This document shows, piece after piece, positions 1 through 6,060 of a stretch of DNA of 8,185 nucleotides. The DNA is from Bacteroidales bacterium (GTDB lineage Bacteria > Bacteroidota > Bacteroidia > Bacteroidales > UBA7960). Location of the stretch: the NCBI GenBank assembly GCA_003554665.1, contig PWGY01000194.1:1-8185 (forward strand), in the 5' to 3' direction. A program made the position numbers and the translations under genes. The notes below the pieces were generated by a model. That model had not been told where the DNA came from. It worked only from the letters and a program-made list of their open reading frames with translations, and ran no database searches. Positions within the stretch are counted from its first letter, which is position 1; every line of letters starts with the position of its first letter.

Positions 1-1354
1 CGTAAAGGGAGTCGGTGAAAAACTGAACCTCGAGACCGTTGTGGATCATGTGGGAAATGTGGTGATCCGTAAGCCCGCCACACCAGGTATGGAAGACCGC
101 AAAATGATCACCCTCCAGGCCCACCTCGACATGGTGCCCCAGAAAAACAACGACACCGACCACGATTTCGAAAAAGACCCCATTGAACCTTATATTGACG
201 GAGAATGGGTGAAGGCAAAAGGCACCACCCTCGGTGCTGACAACGGAATTGGCGTAGCTGCTGCACTGGCTGCACTGGAAAGCAATGAATTGAAGCATGG
301 CCCCCTGGAGGTTTTGCTCACCATTGATGAAGAGACCGGGATGACGGGTGCATTCGCATTGAAACCGGATCTGCTTAAAGGTGATATTCTTCTGAACCTG
401 GACTCCGAAGATGAAGGAGAACTATACATCGGTTGTGCCGGTGGTATCGACACCAATGCGTTTTTTGATTATTCCGAAGAATCCGTACCCGCCGGCCATG
501 TGGCCTTCAAAGCGGAGATCAGGGGATTGAGGGGCGGACATTCAGGCCTTGATATCAGTCTCGGACGCGGGAATGCCATCAAACTGCTCAATCGTCTTCT
601 CTGGGAAGCAAACCGGAAACTGGGGCTGAGGCTGGCATCTATTGACGGTGGAAGCCTGAGGAATGCCATTCCCAGGGAAGCTGAAGCATTGATTACCCTT
701 CCTGAAGAGAGCAAAGATAAGTTCATTCAGCTGGCTGACTCCCTGCATAAGAACATCGTAAACGAATTGAGTGGCGTGGATCCGGATGTTTCACTGAAGG
801 TCAGTTCTGCTGCAATGCCTGAAAAAGTAATACAGGCAAAAACCACCACAAACATTCTCAATGCAGTATACGCCTGCCCCAACGGAGCCATCCGTTACAT
901 TCCGGAAATGCCGGACGTGGTTGAAACCAGCACCAACCTGGCTGTACTGAAATCGAATAATGGGGTTGTTGAAGCCGCCACCCTGCAAAGAAGTTCTGTA
1001 GATTCAGCCAAACATGACCTGTGCAATATGATGCGTACAGTTTTCGAAATGGCAGGTGCCAGGGTTGAGCAAAAGGGAGAATACCCCGGATGGAAGCCCA
1101 ATGTAAAGTCGCCCATTCTGAATACGATGAAAGAGGTTTACCACTCACTCTACGGCAAAACTCCCGAGCAAAAAGTAATACATGCCGGACTGGAATGTGG
1201 TCTGCTGGGAGGACTTTACCCCAACCTGGATATGATATCATTCGGGCCTACCATTCGCAATCCGCATTCACCCGACGAAAAAGTAAACATTGAAACCGTG
1301 AAACGTTTCTGGGATTTCCTCGTAGAAACACTTATGCAGGCACCCAATAAATAA
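1..1354 (+). CDS. pepD: Aminoacyl-histidine dipeptidase PepD (M20 family), 5' end outside window
   Basis: This is a cytosolic di-zinc dipeptidase (peptidase M20C) that cleaves Xaa-His and other dipeptides. The frame is open from base 2, where it reads VKGVGEKLNLETVVDHVGNV, and family alignment continues upstream of the GTG at 41. The true start is therefore outside the window; from memory of the roughly 485-aa E. coli enzyme, a few tens of residues are missing. Counting residues from the GTG at 41, the metal and catalytic motifs are all present: AHLDMV (H28 ligand, D30), LGADNGIG (bridging Asp), TIDEETG (catalytic Glu then Glu ligand), LDSEDEGE (Asp ligand), RGGHSG in the lid domain, HAGLECG, and the C-terminal NPHSPDE His ligand. 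The similarity is spread over the whole length and no disruption is visible. It ends with TAA at 1352-1354, followed by about 98 bp before the next ATG, with no clear intrinsic terminator. The assignment is very secure; substrate range is inferred from the family. Confidence 0.96.
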   Translation, partial: VKGVGEKLNLETVVDHVGNVVIRKPATPGMEDRKMITLQAHLDMVPQKNNDTDHDFEKDPIEPYIDGEWVKAKGTTLGADNGIGVAAALAALESNELKHGPLEVLLTIDEETGMTGAFALKPDLLKGDILLNLDSEDEGELYIGCAGGIDTNAFFDYSEESVPAGHVAFKAEIRGLRGGHSGLDISLGRGNAIKLLNRLLWEANRKLGLRLASIDGGSLRNAIPREAEALITLPEESKDKFIQLADSLHKNIVNELSGVDPDVSLKVSSAAMPEKVIQAKTTTNILNAVYACPNGAIRYIPEMPDVVETSTNLAVLKSNNGVVEAATLQRSSVDSAKHDLCNMMRTVFEMAGARVEQKGEYPGWKPNVKSPILNTMKEVYHSLYGKTPEQKVIHAGLECGLLGGLYPNLDMISFGPTIRNPHSPDEKVNIETVKRFWDFLVETLMQAPNK

Positions 1355-1407
1355 CGGACGGGGAGACTTTTTACCCTGCCTGAACGGTTAAGTTGCATTT
1401 GTTTGCT

Positions 1408-1415
1408 TATTTTTG
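1408..1415 (+). promoter_or_regulatory. Possible Bacteroidota -7 box upstream of the coiled-coil gene
   Basis: TATTTTTG matches the TAnnTTTG consensus of the Bacteroidota primary sigma factor. It lies 37 bp before the ATG at 1453. No TTG is found at the usual 19-21 bp upstream, so the -33 element is weak or absent. The stretch is T-rich, so a chance match is possible. It would let the downstream gene be transcribed separately from pepD. Confidence 0.4.
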
Positions 1416-1452
1416 TAAATTGCATACTCACTCAAAACAAAACCCACAAATT

Positions 1453-2352
1453 ATGAATACCGAAAGAGAACAAGGAAACAACAACCAGATGAACACACTG
1501 AGAATAGCGCTGATCGTTGTAGCTGTTGTCCTGGTGTTATCCATTATTGGAAACATCATTTACATGAGCAGATCCAGTCGGTTGTCTGATGAAAAAGCAC
1601 AAGTTACTGAACTGAAGGAAGGGCTGGAGGTTGAAGTCGAAGTGCTTGAGGAGGCCAGTGCCGTCAAGGACGAAATCATTGAGGAAAAGGATGACCTGAT
1701 TGAAGAAATGGAGCATGCCCATGATTCAATTGTATCGGCCAGAGACTCCAGGATTGCCACCCTCAGCCGGCGCGTGAACGCTACTGCAGAGGAGTTGGAG
1801 GAGCAGCGTGAATTAAACAATCAGCTGGTCGCAGCCAACGAAGGTCTTGAAGGTGAAAAAGAAGCACTCAGTGACCAATTGAACAAGCTTCAGGAAGAAA
1901 TGGATGCCCTTTCCGAAACCCACCAACGGTTGCAGGGAAAGGCAGAAGAAGCCAAAGCAATGAGTATTTACAGTATCAATGCGCTTACCATGTGGGATCG
2001 CTGGTTGTTCTCCGACCGCTATAATGTATCGAGAGCCAGCAGGGTCGACCATACCTTTATCCGTTTCGAGGCCGATGGCACCATTTTCACCGAAGCCGGC
2101 CCCAAAACAATCCACATGCGTGTGCACAACCCTGCCGGAGAACTGATGTATGGCTCCGCGGATGAGTTCACTTCAGATGAAACAGGTGAATCTATGGCCT
2201 ACACAAAGGTCCAGGAGATTAATTTTGACCATGAGCCGGTTGAAATACAGTTTAATCTGGTACACGAAGACAGACTCAGAGCCGGAACCTATACCATGGA
2301 GTTCTATATCGATGGTGCACTGAAGCGTACCAAAGAAATGGCACTGGAATAA
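1453..2352 (+). CDS. Membrane-anchored coiled-coil protein of unknown function
   Basis: I do not recognise a named family. The 299-residue protein has three visible parts. Residues 1-16 are a short polar N-terminus, followed by one hydrophobic segment at about 17-37 (LRIALIVVAVVLVLSIIGNI). Residues about 43-170 are a long, highly charged, Glu-rich heptad-like coiled coil without prolines. Residues about 171-299 form a compact C-terminal domain rich in alternating beta-strand patterns (HTFIRFEADGTIFTEAG, TIHMRVHNPAGELMYG, GTYTMEFYIDGAL). The likely topology is a signal anchor with the coiled coil and beta domain in the periplasm. Similar anchor/coiled-coil/beta-sandwich proteins occur in Bacteroidota and are often misnamed SMC or ParA-like because of the coiled coil; that is from memory. 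I chose the ATG at 1453; a TTG at 1393 is also open in frame but unlikely, and an internal ATG at 1489 just before the membrane segment is a second candidate. Confidence 0.85.
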   Translation: MNTEREQGNNNQMNTLRIALIVVAVVLVLSIIGNIIYMSRSSRLSDEKAQVTELKEGLEVEVEVLEEASAVKDEIIEEKDDLIEEMEHAHDSIVSARDSRIATLSRRVNATAEELEEQRELNNQLVAANEGLEGEKEALSDQLNKLQEEMDALSETHQRLQGKAEEAKAMSIYSINALTMWDRWLFSDRYNVSRASRVDHTFIRFEADGTIFTEAGPKTIHMRVHNPAGELMYGSADEFTSDETGESMAYTKVQEINFDHEPVEIQFNLVHEDRLRAGTYTMEFYIDGALKRTKEMALE

Positions 2353-2377
2353 ACCGAAAAAGTTTTTCCCGGGTTGC

Positions 2378-2407
2378 TTGTGAACAAGAAAAATTTTCCT
2401 AACTTTG
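2378..2407 (+). promoter_or_regulatory. rpmH promoter (-33 TTG, 19-bp spacer, -7 TAACTTTG)
   Basis: TTG at 2378-2380 is separated by 19 bp from TAACTTTG at 2400-2407, a full match to the Bacteroidota -33/-7 architecture (TTG, about 19-21 bp, TAnnTTTG). The predicted start is around 2412-2415, giving an L34 leader of about 65-70 nt. It lies just after the stop of the coiled-coil gene and shows that rpmH has its own promoter. Confidence 0.72.
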
Positions 2408-2421
2408 CCGTCCTGAAAACT

Positions 2422-2437
2422 AAGGCCGCAGTGCCTT
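2422..2437 (+). promoter_or_regulatory. Small leader hairpin in the rpmH 5' UTR
   Basis: AAGGC (2422-2426) can pair with GCCTT (2433-2437) around a 6-nt loop, close to the predicted transcript start. A 5-bp stem is short, so it could be chance. It is the only evident structure in the rpmH leader, and no Shine-Dalgarno precedes the ATG (the upstream sequence is AACGTTTAGTA). Confidence 0.25.
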
Positions 2438-2480
2438 TATAAAACAGAGACAGGATACTCACAGCATAAAACGTTTAGTA

Positions 2481-2636
2481 ATGAAAAGGACATTTCAACC
2501 TTCGGTCAGGAAAAGGAAAAACAAGCACGGTTACAGAGAAAGAATGGCTACGAAAAACGGCCAGAAAGTACTGGCGGCAAGGCGTGCCAAAGGAAGAAAA
2601 AAACTAACCGTTTCCTCGGAAAAAACCCACAAATAG
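2481..2636 (+). CDS. rpmH: 50S ribosomal protein L34
   Basis: The 51-residue, extremely basic protein begins [19 protein letters not shown] and continues with [20 protein letters not shown] then RKKLTVSSE. This is the diagnostic L34 sequence, and the length is normal for the family. L34 binds 23S rRNA near the polypeptide exit region of the large subunit. In many bacteria rpmH sits beside dnaA and rnpA. Here it stands between the coiled-coil gene and a lipoprotein gene, and neither rnpA nor dnaA is in view; separation from the dnaA region is familiar for Bacteroidota. It has its own promoter (-7 box at 2400-2407) and its own terminator (2669-2711), so it looks monocistronic. There is no Shine-Dalgarno ahead of the ATG. 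Identification is certain. Confidence 0.97.
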   Translation: MKRTFQPSVRKRKNKHGYRERMATKNGQKVLAARRAKGRKKLTVSSEKTHK

Positions 2637-2668
2637 CATTCTGTATATCACAGATTTGCATAAATAAT

Positions 2669-2711
2669 AAAAAGGCTGGCCTGCATGCTGCAGACCAGCC
2701 TTTTTATTTTT
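2669..2711 (+). terminator. Strong intrinsic terminator after rpmH
   Basis: An 11-bp perfect stem, AAAAAGGCTGG (2669-2679) with CCAGCCTTTTT (2695-2705), encloses a second inner stem CTGCA (2681-2685) / TGCAG (2689-2693) with a 3-nt loop and a single C/A mismatch between the two stems. A T-rich tract (TTTTTATTTTT) follows. The A-run on the 5' side mirrors the T-run, so it could also work for transcripts arriving from the other strand. It sits 32 bp after the rpmH stop. Confidence 0.9.
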
Positions 2712-2718
2712 ATCTTTG
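2711..2718 (+). promoter_or_regulatory. Putative -7 box of the lipoprotein gene
   Basis: TATCTTTG fits TAnnTTTG perfectly and lies 34 bp before the ATG at 2753. It abuts the T-tract of the rpmH terminator, so the -33 region would fall in the terminator hairpin, where only a poor CTGC is available instead of TTG. The -7 match is good but the partner element is weak. Confidence 0.5.
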
Positions 2719-2752
2719 GCCGAACGTCCAAAAAACCACCAAAACCTATTTT

Positions 2753-3859
2753 ATGAAAGCCTGGTCACGACTTATTGCCATCGTATTGCTGGCCGCCGTA
2801 TCGTGCGTCCCAGCCACAAAGGAAGAAAAAGCTGAAGAGATTTTCCGTGAGGGGAAAAAGCACCTGCTTGTCATGCACCCCACCGTTCAGAACCTTGAAA
2901 GGATGCTTTTCCTCACTGGTGAAGGAATCTTCCCGTTGGATGAAGATTACCGCATTGTCGGTGTTTATCACAGCGACGCCAACTATAATTATGACCGGTC
3001 GGCGAATTTCATTGCAGAGGAAGAACTGGGTAATATGGCATTGTACCGGATTGATCATCCCATGGATGAAAATGAGCTCTTTACGACCAATAACCTGACT
3101 CCGGTCTTTTCTGAATTGTTTGAGGAATCGGATGGGGTATTTTTCCTGGGAGGGCCCGACATCCCTCCGGCGGTTTACGGTGAAGAATTTAACCTCCTGA
3201 CTGTAGTGACAGACCCAAACCGGCACTACCTGGAAAGCTCTTTTTTATTTCATCTGCTGGGAGGCACCCAGGATCCGGACTACATCCCGATGCTGGCTGA
3301 AAACCCGGAGTACCCTGTTTTGGGCATCTGCCTCGGCATGCAAACCATGAATGTAGCCACCGGCGGCACCCTAATCCAGGATATTCCTACAGAAATTTAC
3401 GATGCTTATACAGTTGAGGATGTGGTGGCCTTGGACCCCGACAACCAGCACAGGAACTATTATTCCTACTACCGGCTTGATCCCGATGTTTCCACTCCCT
3501 GTTATCATCGCATCAAAACAGCACCCGAGAGCCATATGGGAATCATCGCAGGAGATCCTGACCTGAAGCCTTATGTGCTCAGTTCTCACCACCAGGCAAT
3601 TAAAGAAATGGGATCAGGCTTCAAAGCCACAGCCTGGTCGACCGATGAAAAGGTTGTGGAGGCCATTGAACACCTCACCTACCCCCACGTACTGGGTATT
3701 CAGTTCCATCCGGAAGTACCCTATTTGTATGATCCGGACCATGAAATTGTGATCAGACCCGGAGAAGAAGGATGGTCATTCCTGGAAAAATACCCCGGGA
3801 GCAAAGGAGAGGATTTTCACCGCACATTCTGGGTTCAGGTAGCCGGCATGTTTCCCTGA
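2753..3859 (+). CDS. Predicted lipoprotein with class-I glutamine amidotransferase / peptidase C26 domain
   Basis: The 368-residue protein begins with a lipoprotein signal: a basic start, a hydrophobic stretch (LIAIVLLAAVS) and a predicted lipidated C18 (lipobox-like AVSC). A charged linker (KEEKAEEIFREGKK) follows. The catalytic domain resembles gamma-glutamyl-GABA hydrolase (PuuD-like, C26). It has FFLGGPDIPPAVYGE (131-144), the nucleophile elbow VLGICLGMQTMNVATGGTLI with C193, the SSHHQAI motif (278-283), and GIQFHPE with H319 and E321, so the Cys-His-Glu triad is intact. By family knowledge it would hydrolyse a gamma-glutamyl amide bond; the substrate is unknown. It is about 110 residues longer than E. 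coli PuuD (about 254 aa). The extra length lies in the signal/linker, in the segment around 55-120, and in a loop around 212-270 rich in Asp, Tyr and His. A lipoprotein signal places it in the envelope, away from cytosolic putrescine catabolism, so PuuD should not be assumed. No partner subunit is adjacent. It ends at TGA 3857-3859. Confidence 0.87.
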   Translation: MKAWSRLIAIVLLAAVSCVPATKEEKAEEIFREGKKHLLVMHPTVQNLERMLFLTGEGIFPLDEDYRIVGVYHSDANYNYDRSANFIAEEELGNMALYRIDHPMDENELFTTNNLTPVFSELFEESDGVFFLGGPDIPPAVYGEEFNLLTVVTDPNRHYLESSFLFHLLGGTQDPDYIPMLAENPEYPVLGICLGMQTMNVATGGTLIQDIPTEIYDAYTVEDVVALDPDNQHRNYYSYYRLDPDVSTPCYHRIKTAPESHMGIIAGDPDLKPYVLSSHHQAIKEMGSGFKATAWSTDEKVVEAIEHLTYPHVLGIQFHPEVPYLYDPDHEIVIRPGEEGWSFLEKYPGSKGEDFHRTFWVQVAGMFP

Positions 3860-3880
3860 TCATAATCAGAAACACAGCCC

Positions 3881-3900
3881 CAACCAACAACCAACAACCG
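3881..3900. repeat. Short CCAACAA direct repeat at the array edge
   Basis: CCAACAA occurs twice back to back at 3884-3890 and 3891-3897. The same 7-mer recurs in each larger repeat unit at 3955-3961, 4043-4049 and 4130-4136, and CCAACAACCG is shared with the third unit. This probably marks the eroded left edge of the tandem array. Confidence 0.6.
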
Positions 3901-3923
3901 CTCAGGCCATTTACCAGGGCGCT

Positions 3924-4170
3924 GGCAGCTTTCCCATTACACGGCCCATGAGAACCAACAATGGAGGCGCGTCAGCCACGACTAACCTGTCCGCCCGTCC
4001 CCGGAACCACAGGCAGCTTCACCAACTCATGGCCCATGAAAACCAACAATGGAGGCGCGTCAGCCACGACTAACCTGTCCGCCCGTCCCACGATCACAGG
4101 CAACCCCCACTGTCCGCATCCCATGAGAACCAACAACCGTGAGGGGCGGCAGCCCCGAACTAACCTGGTT
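3924..4170. repeat. Degenerate ~88-bp tandem repeat array between convergent genes
   Basis: Three units can be aligned, at about 3924-4011, 4012-4098 and 4099-4170. The core 3943-4001 matches 4031-4089 at 58 of 59 positions with an offset of exactly 88 bp (difference at 3952 G / 4040 A). The unit boundary word GGCAGCTT repeats at 3924 and 4012. The third unit keeps CCCATGAGAACCAACAA (4120-4136) and ACTAACCTG (4159-4167), but its central part is diverged (GGGGCGGCAGCCCC replaces GGCGCGTCAGCC). The region lies between the lipoprotein gene (+) and ygiQ (-), and the third unit includes the ygiQ stop codon. The near-identity of two units points to recent duplication. I see no gene in the 300 bp from 3860 to 4159; short frames that cross it have the repeats' own periodicity and no recognisable protein sequence. 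Confidence 0.88.
4143..4156 (-). terminator. GC-rich hairpin just past the ygiQ stop
   Basis: GGGGC (4143-4147) and GCCCC (4152-4156) form a perfect 5-bp stem with a 4-nt loop, starting 4 bp beyond the ygiQ stop. On the minus strand it is followed by a GT-rich stretch, not a clean U-tract, so it is at best a weak terminator. The corresponding positions in the other two repeat units have substitutions that break the stem. Confidence 0.3.
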
Positions 4171-5947
4171 TTCTCTTTCCACGGCACCGCTTACGGTCAA
4201 AGAAATATGACTTCTGTCGCTTCTTGGCCGTGTCGCTGCGCACCGAAAACACCTTTTTCCCTGAATACGGGTCAATCCCTGTGTAATACATGGTGGTGGA
4301 CAAGGTCATGGGTGTCGGGGTAAATTCCTGGACGGGCTCGGGTCTCAGCCCGGTTCGTTTCACGGCAGCTGCAAGGTTATCCATATCCCTGTCACGACAT
4401 CCCGGATGGCCCGAAATAAAATATGGCACCAGTTGCCAGGACAAACCTTCCCGGCGACATTCCTCCCTGAAGCGCCTGTGAAAACGCTCAAAGGTGCTGA
4501 AGGAAGGTTTCCGCATCGCTGTCAGCACATGTTTTTCAGTATGTTCCGGAGCTACCTTCATACGTCCGGACACATGCCGCAAGAGCAGTTTACGGGTATA
4601 CTCCTTCAGACCATAGGCCTTACTGACAGCTTCAGACGGTCCTTCCAGCATATCGTAACGAATGCCGCTGCCAATGGTCACTTTTTTTACCCCCGGCACC
4701 TTCAGGGCCTTGTCATAGAGCCGGATCAGCGGGTTATGGTCAAAATCCAGGTTGCTGCAGATGGCCGGAAATATACAGGAAGACCTCCTGCATTTTTGGC
4801 ACAGGGCAGAATCCTTGCCTCCCATGCGATACATATTGGCGGTGGGTCCGCCCAGATCTGTAATATGCCCCCTGAACCCGGGCATCCGAACAATTTTTTC
4901 CAGTTCCTGCAACACCGATCTTTCCGACCTGCTGGCGATAAACTTCCCCTGATGGGCTGCAATGGCGCAGAAGCTGCATCCGCCAAAACACCCCCGGTGC
5001 AATGTCACAGAATGCTTAATCATCTCGTAGGCAGGAATGGCAGGTTTTTTTTGATACCTGGGGTGAGGAAGCCTTGTATATGGCAAATCCCATGGGAGGT
5101 CCTTGTCAGACTGGCCGGCCAGGGGGGAGGGAGGATTGACGATCACTTTTTTGTTACCATGCGGTTGAATGAGCCGTTCAGGATCCATCCGGTTTGACGC
5201 CCTTTCAATAATCCGGAAAGCATCCGCAAAAACCTGTTTATCCGCCAGACATTCCTCATGCGAAGGGAGAGTGACCTCCTTTGTTTCCTTGAGCGGGGGC
5301 AGCGGATCGTCACCCGAAATTACAAAAGCCGTTTGCCACATATTATGAAGTGAGGAAAAAGGCACACCGCGTTCAAGTAATTCAATGATCCGCAGGAAAG
5401 GCACTTCAGCCATGCCATATAACAGCATATCAGCTCCGCTTTCCACCAGTACGGAAGGCCGCACACGGTCTTCCCAGTAATCGTAATGAGAAAACCGCCG
5501 CATCGAGGCTTCCACACCTCCCAACAAAACCGGTGTGTCCGGGTACAACTGTTTCAACACGCGGGTATACACCAAAGAGGGCATATCAGGACGGTATCCG
5601 GGCCGGCCGCCGGGGGTATAGGCGTCTTCACTGCGCCTTCGCCTGCGGGGGGTATAATGATTTACCATGGAGTCCATCGCACCGGCACTGACCCCGAAAA
5701 AATACTTTGGCTGTCCCAGCTTTTTAAAGTCACGAAGGTCATCCCTCCAATTGGGTTGGGGCAATACAGCCACCCTCATGCCACTGTATTCAGCTATACG
5801 GGCCATGACGGCTGTCCCGAATGCGGGGTGATCCACATATGCATCACCAGACACAAGAATGATATCCGCCTGTTCCCATCCCAGGCGCTCCATTTCCTCG
5901 CGGGTTACCGGCAAAAACTGCTGTTTATTATTGATCAAAGCCCCCAT
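4160..5947 (-). CDS. ygiQ: YgiQ-family radical SAM protein
   Basis: The protein has 595 residues from the ATG at 5947-5945; a GTG at 5962 would add five. The N-terminal YgiQ domain is evident from FLPVTREEMERLGWEQADII, VSGDAYVDHPAFG, SDDAYTPGG-like SEDAYTPGGRPG and LLGGVEASMRRFSHYDYW. The radical-SAM core carries RGCFGGCSFCA, with the 4Fe-4S ligands C320, C324 and C327 (CxxxCxxC), then DLGGPTANMY, a second Cys group (CQKCRRSSC...C, residues 383-397), GSGIRYDML, KVAPEHTE, FISGHPG and QEFTPTP. Members bind SAM and an iron-sulfur cluster, but the reaction is not established as far as I know. The second Cys group may hold another metal. The C-terminus looks short: after VFSVRSDTAKKRQKSYFF it ends in a basic tail (DRKRCRGKRKPG), where relatives I recall continue with another 20-30 residues. 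The stop TAG lies inside the third unit of the tandem repeat. It is transcribed convergently to the lipoprotein gene and divergently from the DUF4834-like gene. Confidence 0.94.
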   Translation of the reverse strand: MGALINNKQQFLPVTREEMERLGWEQADIILVSGDAYVDHPAFGTAVMARIAEYSGMRVAVLPQPNWRDDLRDFKKLGQPKYFFGVSAGAMDSMVNHYTPRRRRRSEDAYTPGGRPGYRPDMPSLVYTRVLKQLYPDTPVLLGGVEASMRRFSHYDYWEDRVRPSVLVESGADMLLYGMAEVPFLRIIELLERGVPFSSLHNMWQTAFVISGDDPLPPLKETKEVTLPSHEECLADKQVFADAFRIIERASNRMDPERLIQPHGNKKVIVNPPSPLAGQSDKDLPWDLPYTRLPHPRYQKKPAIPAYEMIKHSVTLHRGCFGGCSFCAIAAHQGKFIASRSERSVLQELEKIVRMPGFRGHITDLGGPTANMYRMGGKDSALCQKCRRSSCIFPAICSNLDFDHNPLIRLYDKALKVPGVKKVTIGSGIRYDMLEGPSEAVSKAYGLKEYTRKLLLRHVSGRMKVAPEHTEKHVLTAMRKPSFSTFERFHRRFREECRREGLSWQLVPYFISGHPGCRDRDMDNLAAAVKRTGLRPEPVQEFTPTPMTLSTTMYYTGIDPYSGKKVFSVRSDTAKKRQKSYFFDRKRCRGKRKPG

Positions 5948-5983
5948 AAGAGATGCAGACACTAGTTAAAAAGCTATAATTTA

Positions 5984-6013
5984 CAAAGGTACGCTTTCTG
6001 TCAATCCTTTCAG
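5984..6013 (-). promoter_or_regulatory. ygiQ promoter (minus strand)
   Basis: Read on the minus strand, TACCTTTG (complement of 5984-5991) fits TAnnTTTG exactly. CTG (complement of 6011-6013) sits 19 bp upstream in the place of the -33 TTG. The -7 box is 36 bp from the ATG at 5947. No Shine-Dalgarno is visible before either start candidate. Confidence 0.6.
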
Positions 6014-6028
6014 ACCACATATTTTTCT

Positions 6029-6036
6029 TACTTTTG
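6029..6036 (+). promoter_or_regulatory. -7 box for the DUF4834-like gene and yfhO-like gene
   Basis: TACTTTTG matches TAnnTTTG exactly and lies 24 bp before the ATG at 6061. The -33 region (about 6007-6011, CTTTC) is a weak match to TTTG. It faces the ygiQ promoter back to back, with 37 bp between the two -7 boxes, so the two -33 regions overlap. Confidence 0.58.
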
Positions 6037-6060
6037 TGGCAACGCAGACCAGAGAACATT

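Noticed and set aside
1393..1452. N-terminal extension of the coiled-coil protein from a TTG at 1393
   Set aside because: It would put the start upstream of the likely -7 box and add a sequence unlike a bacterial N-terminus; ATG at 1453 is better.
2353..2373. Possible terminator after the coiled-coil gene (CCGAAAAAGTTTTTCCCGG)
   Set aside because: The arms are A/T runs with a one-base loop and a bulge; it lacks a stable GC stem and overlaps the rpmH promoter region.
2765..3226. Minus-strand open frame of 153 codons
   Set aside because: It is antisense to the lipoprotein gene, whose catalytic motifs prove the plus frame is coding.
3856..3873. CTGAT-CATA-ATCAG hairpin at the lipoprotein stop codon
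   Set aside because: A 5-bp AT-rich stem without a T-tract is too weak to call a terminator.
3924..4170. Possible CRISPR array or integron attC sites
   Set aside because: There are only two good repeat copies with a 59-bp core and 29-bp spacer, and no cas genes. The words GTTAGTC / GTTGGTT on the minus strand do not fit the paired attC core-site consensus, and no integrase is present.
3961..4323. Open frame of 120 codons on the plus strand across the repeat array
   Set aside because: It is made of the tandem repeats plus antisense of the ygiQ 3' end; no protein-like composition or promoter supports it.
4406..5197. Open frame of 263 codons on the plus strand
   Set aside because: It lies entirely antisense to the clear YgiQ coding sequence and shows no family motif; it is a shadow frame.
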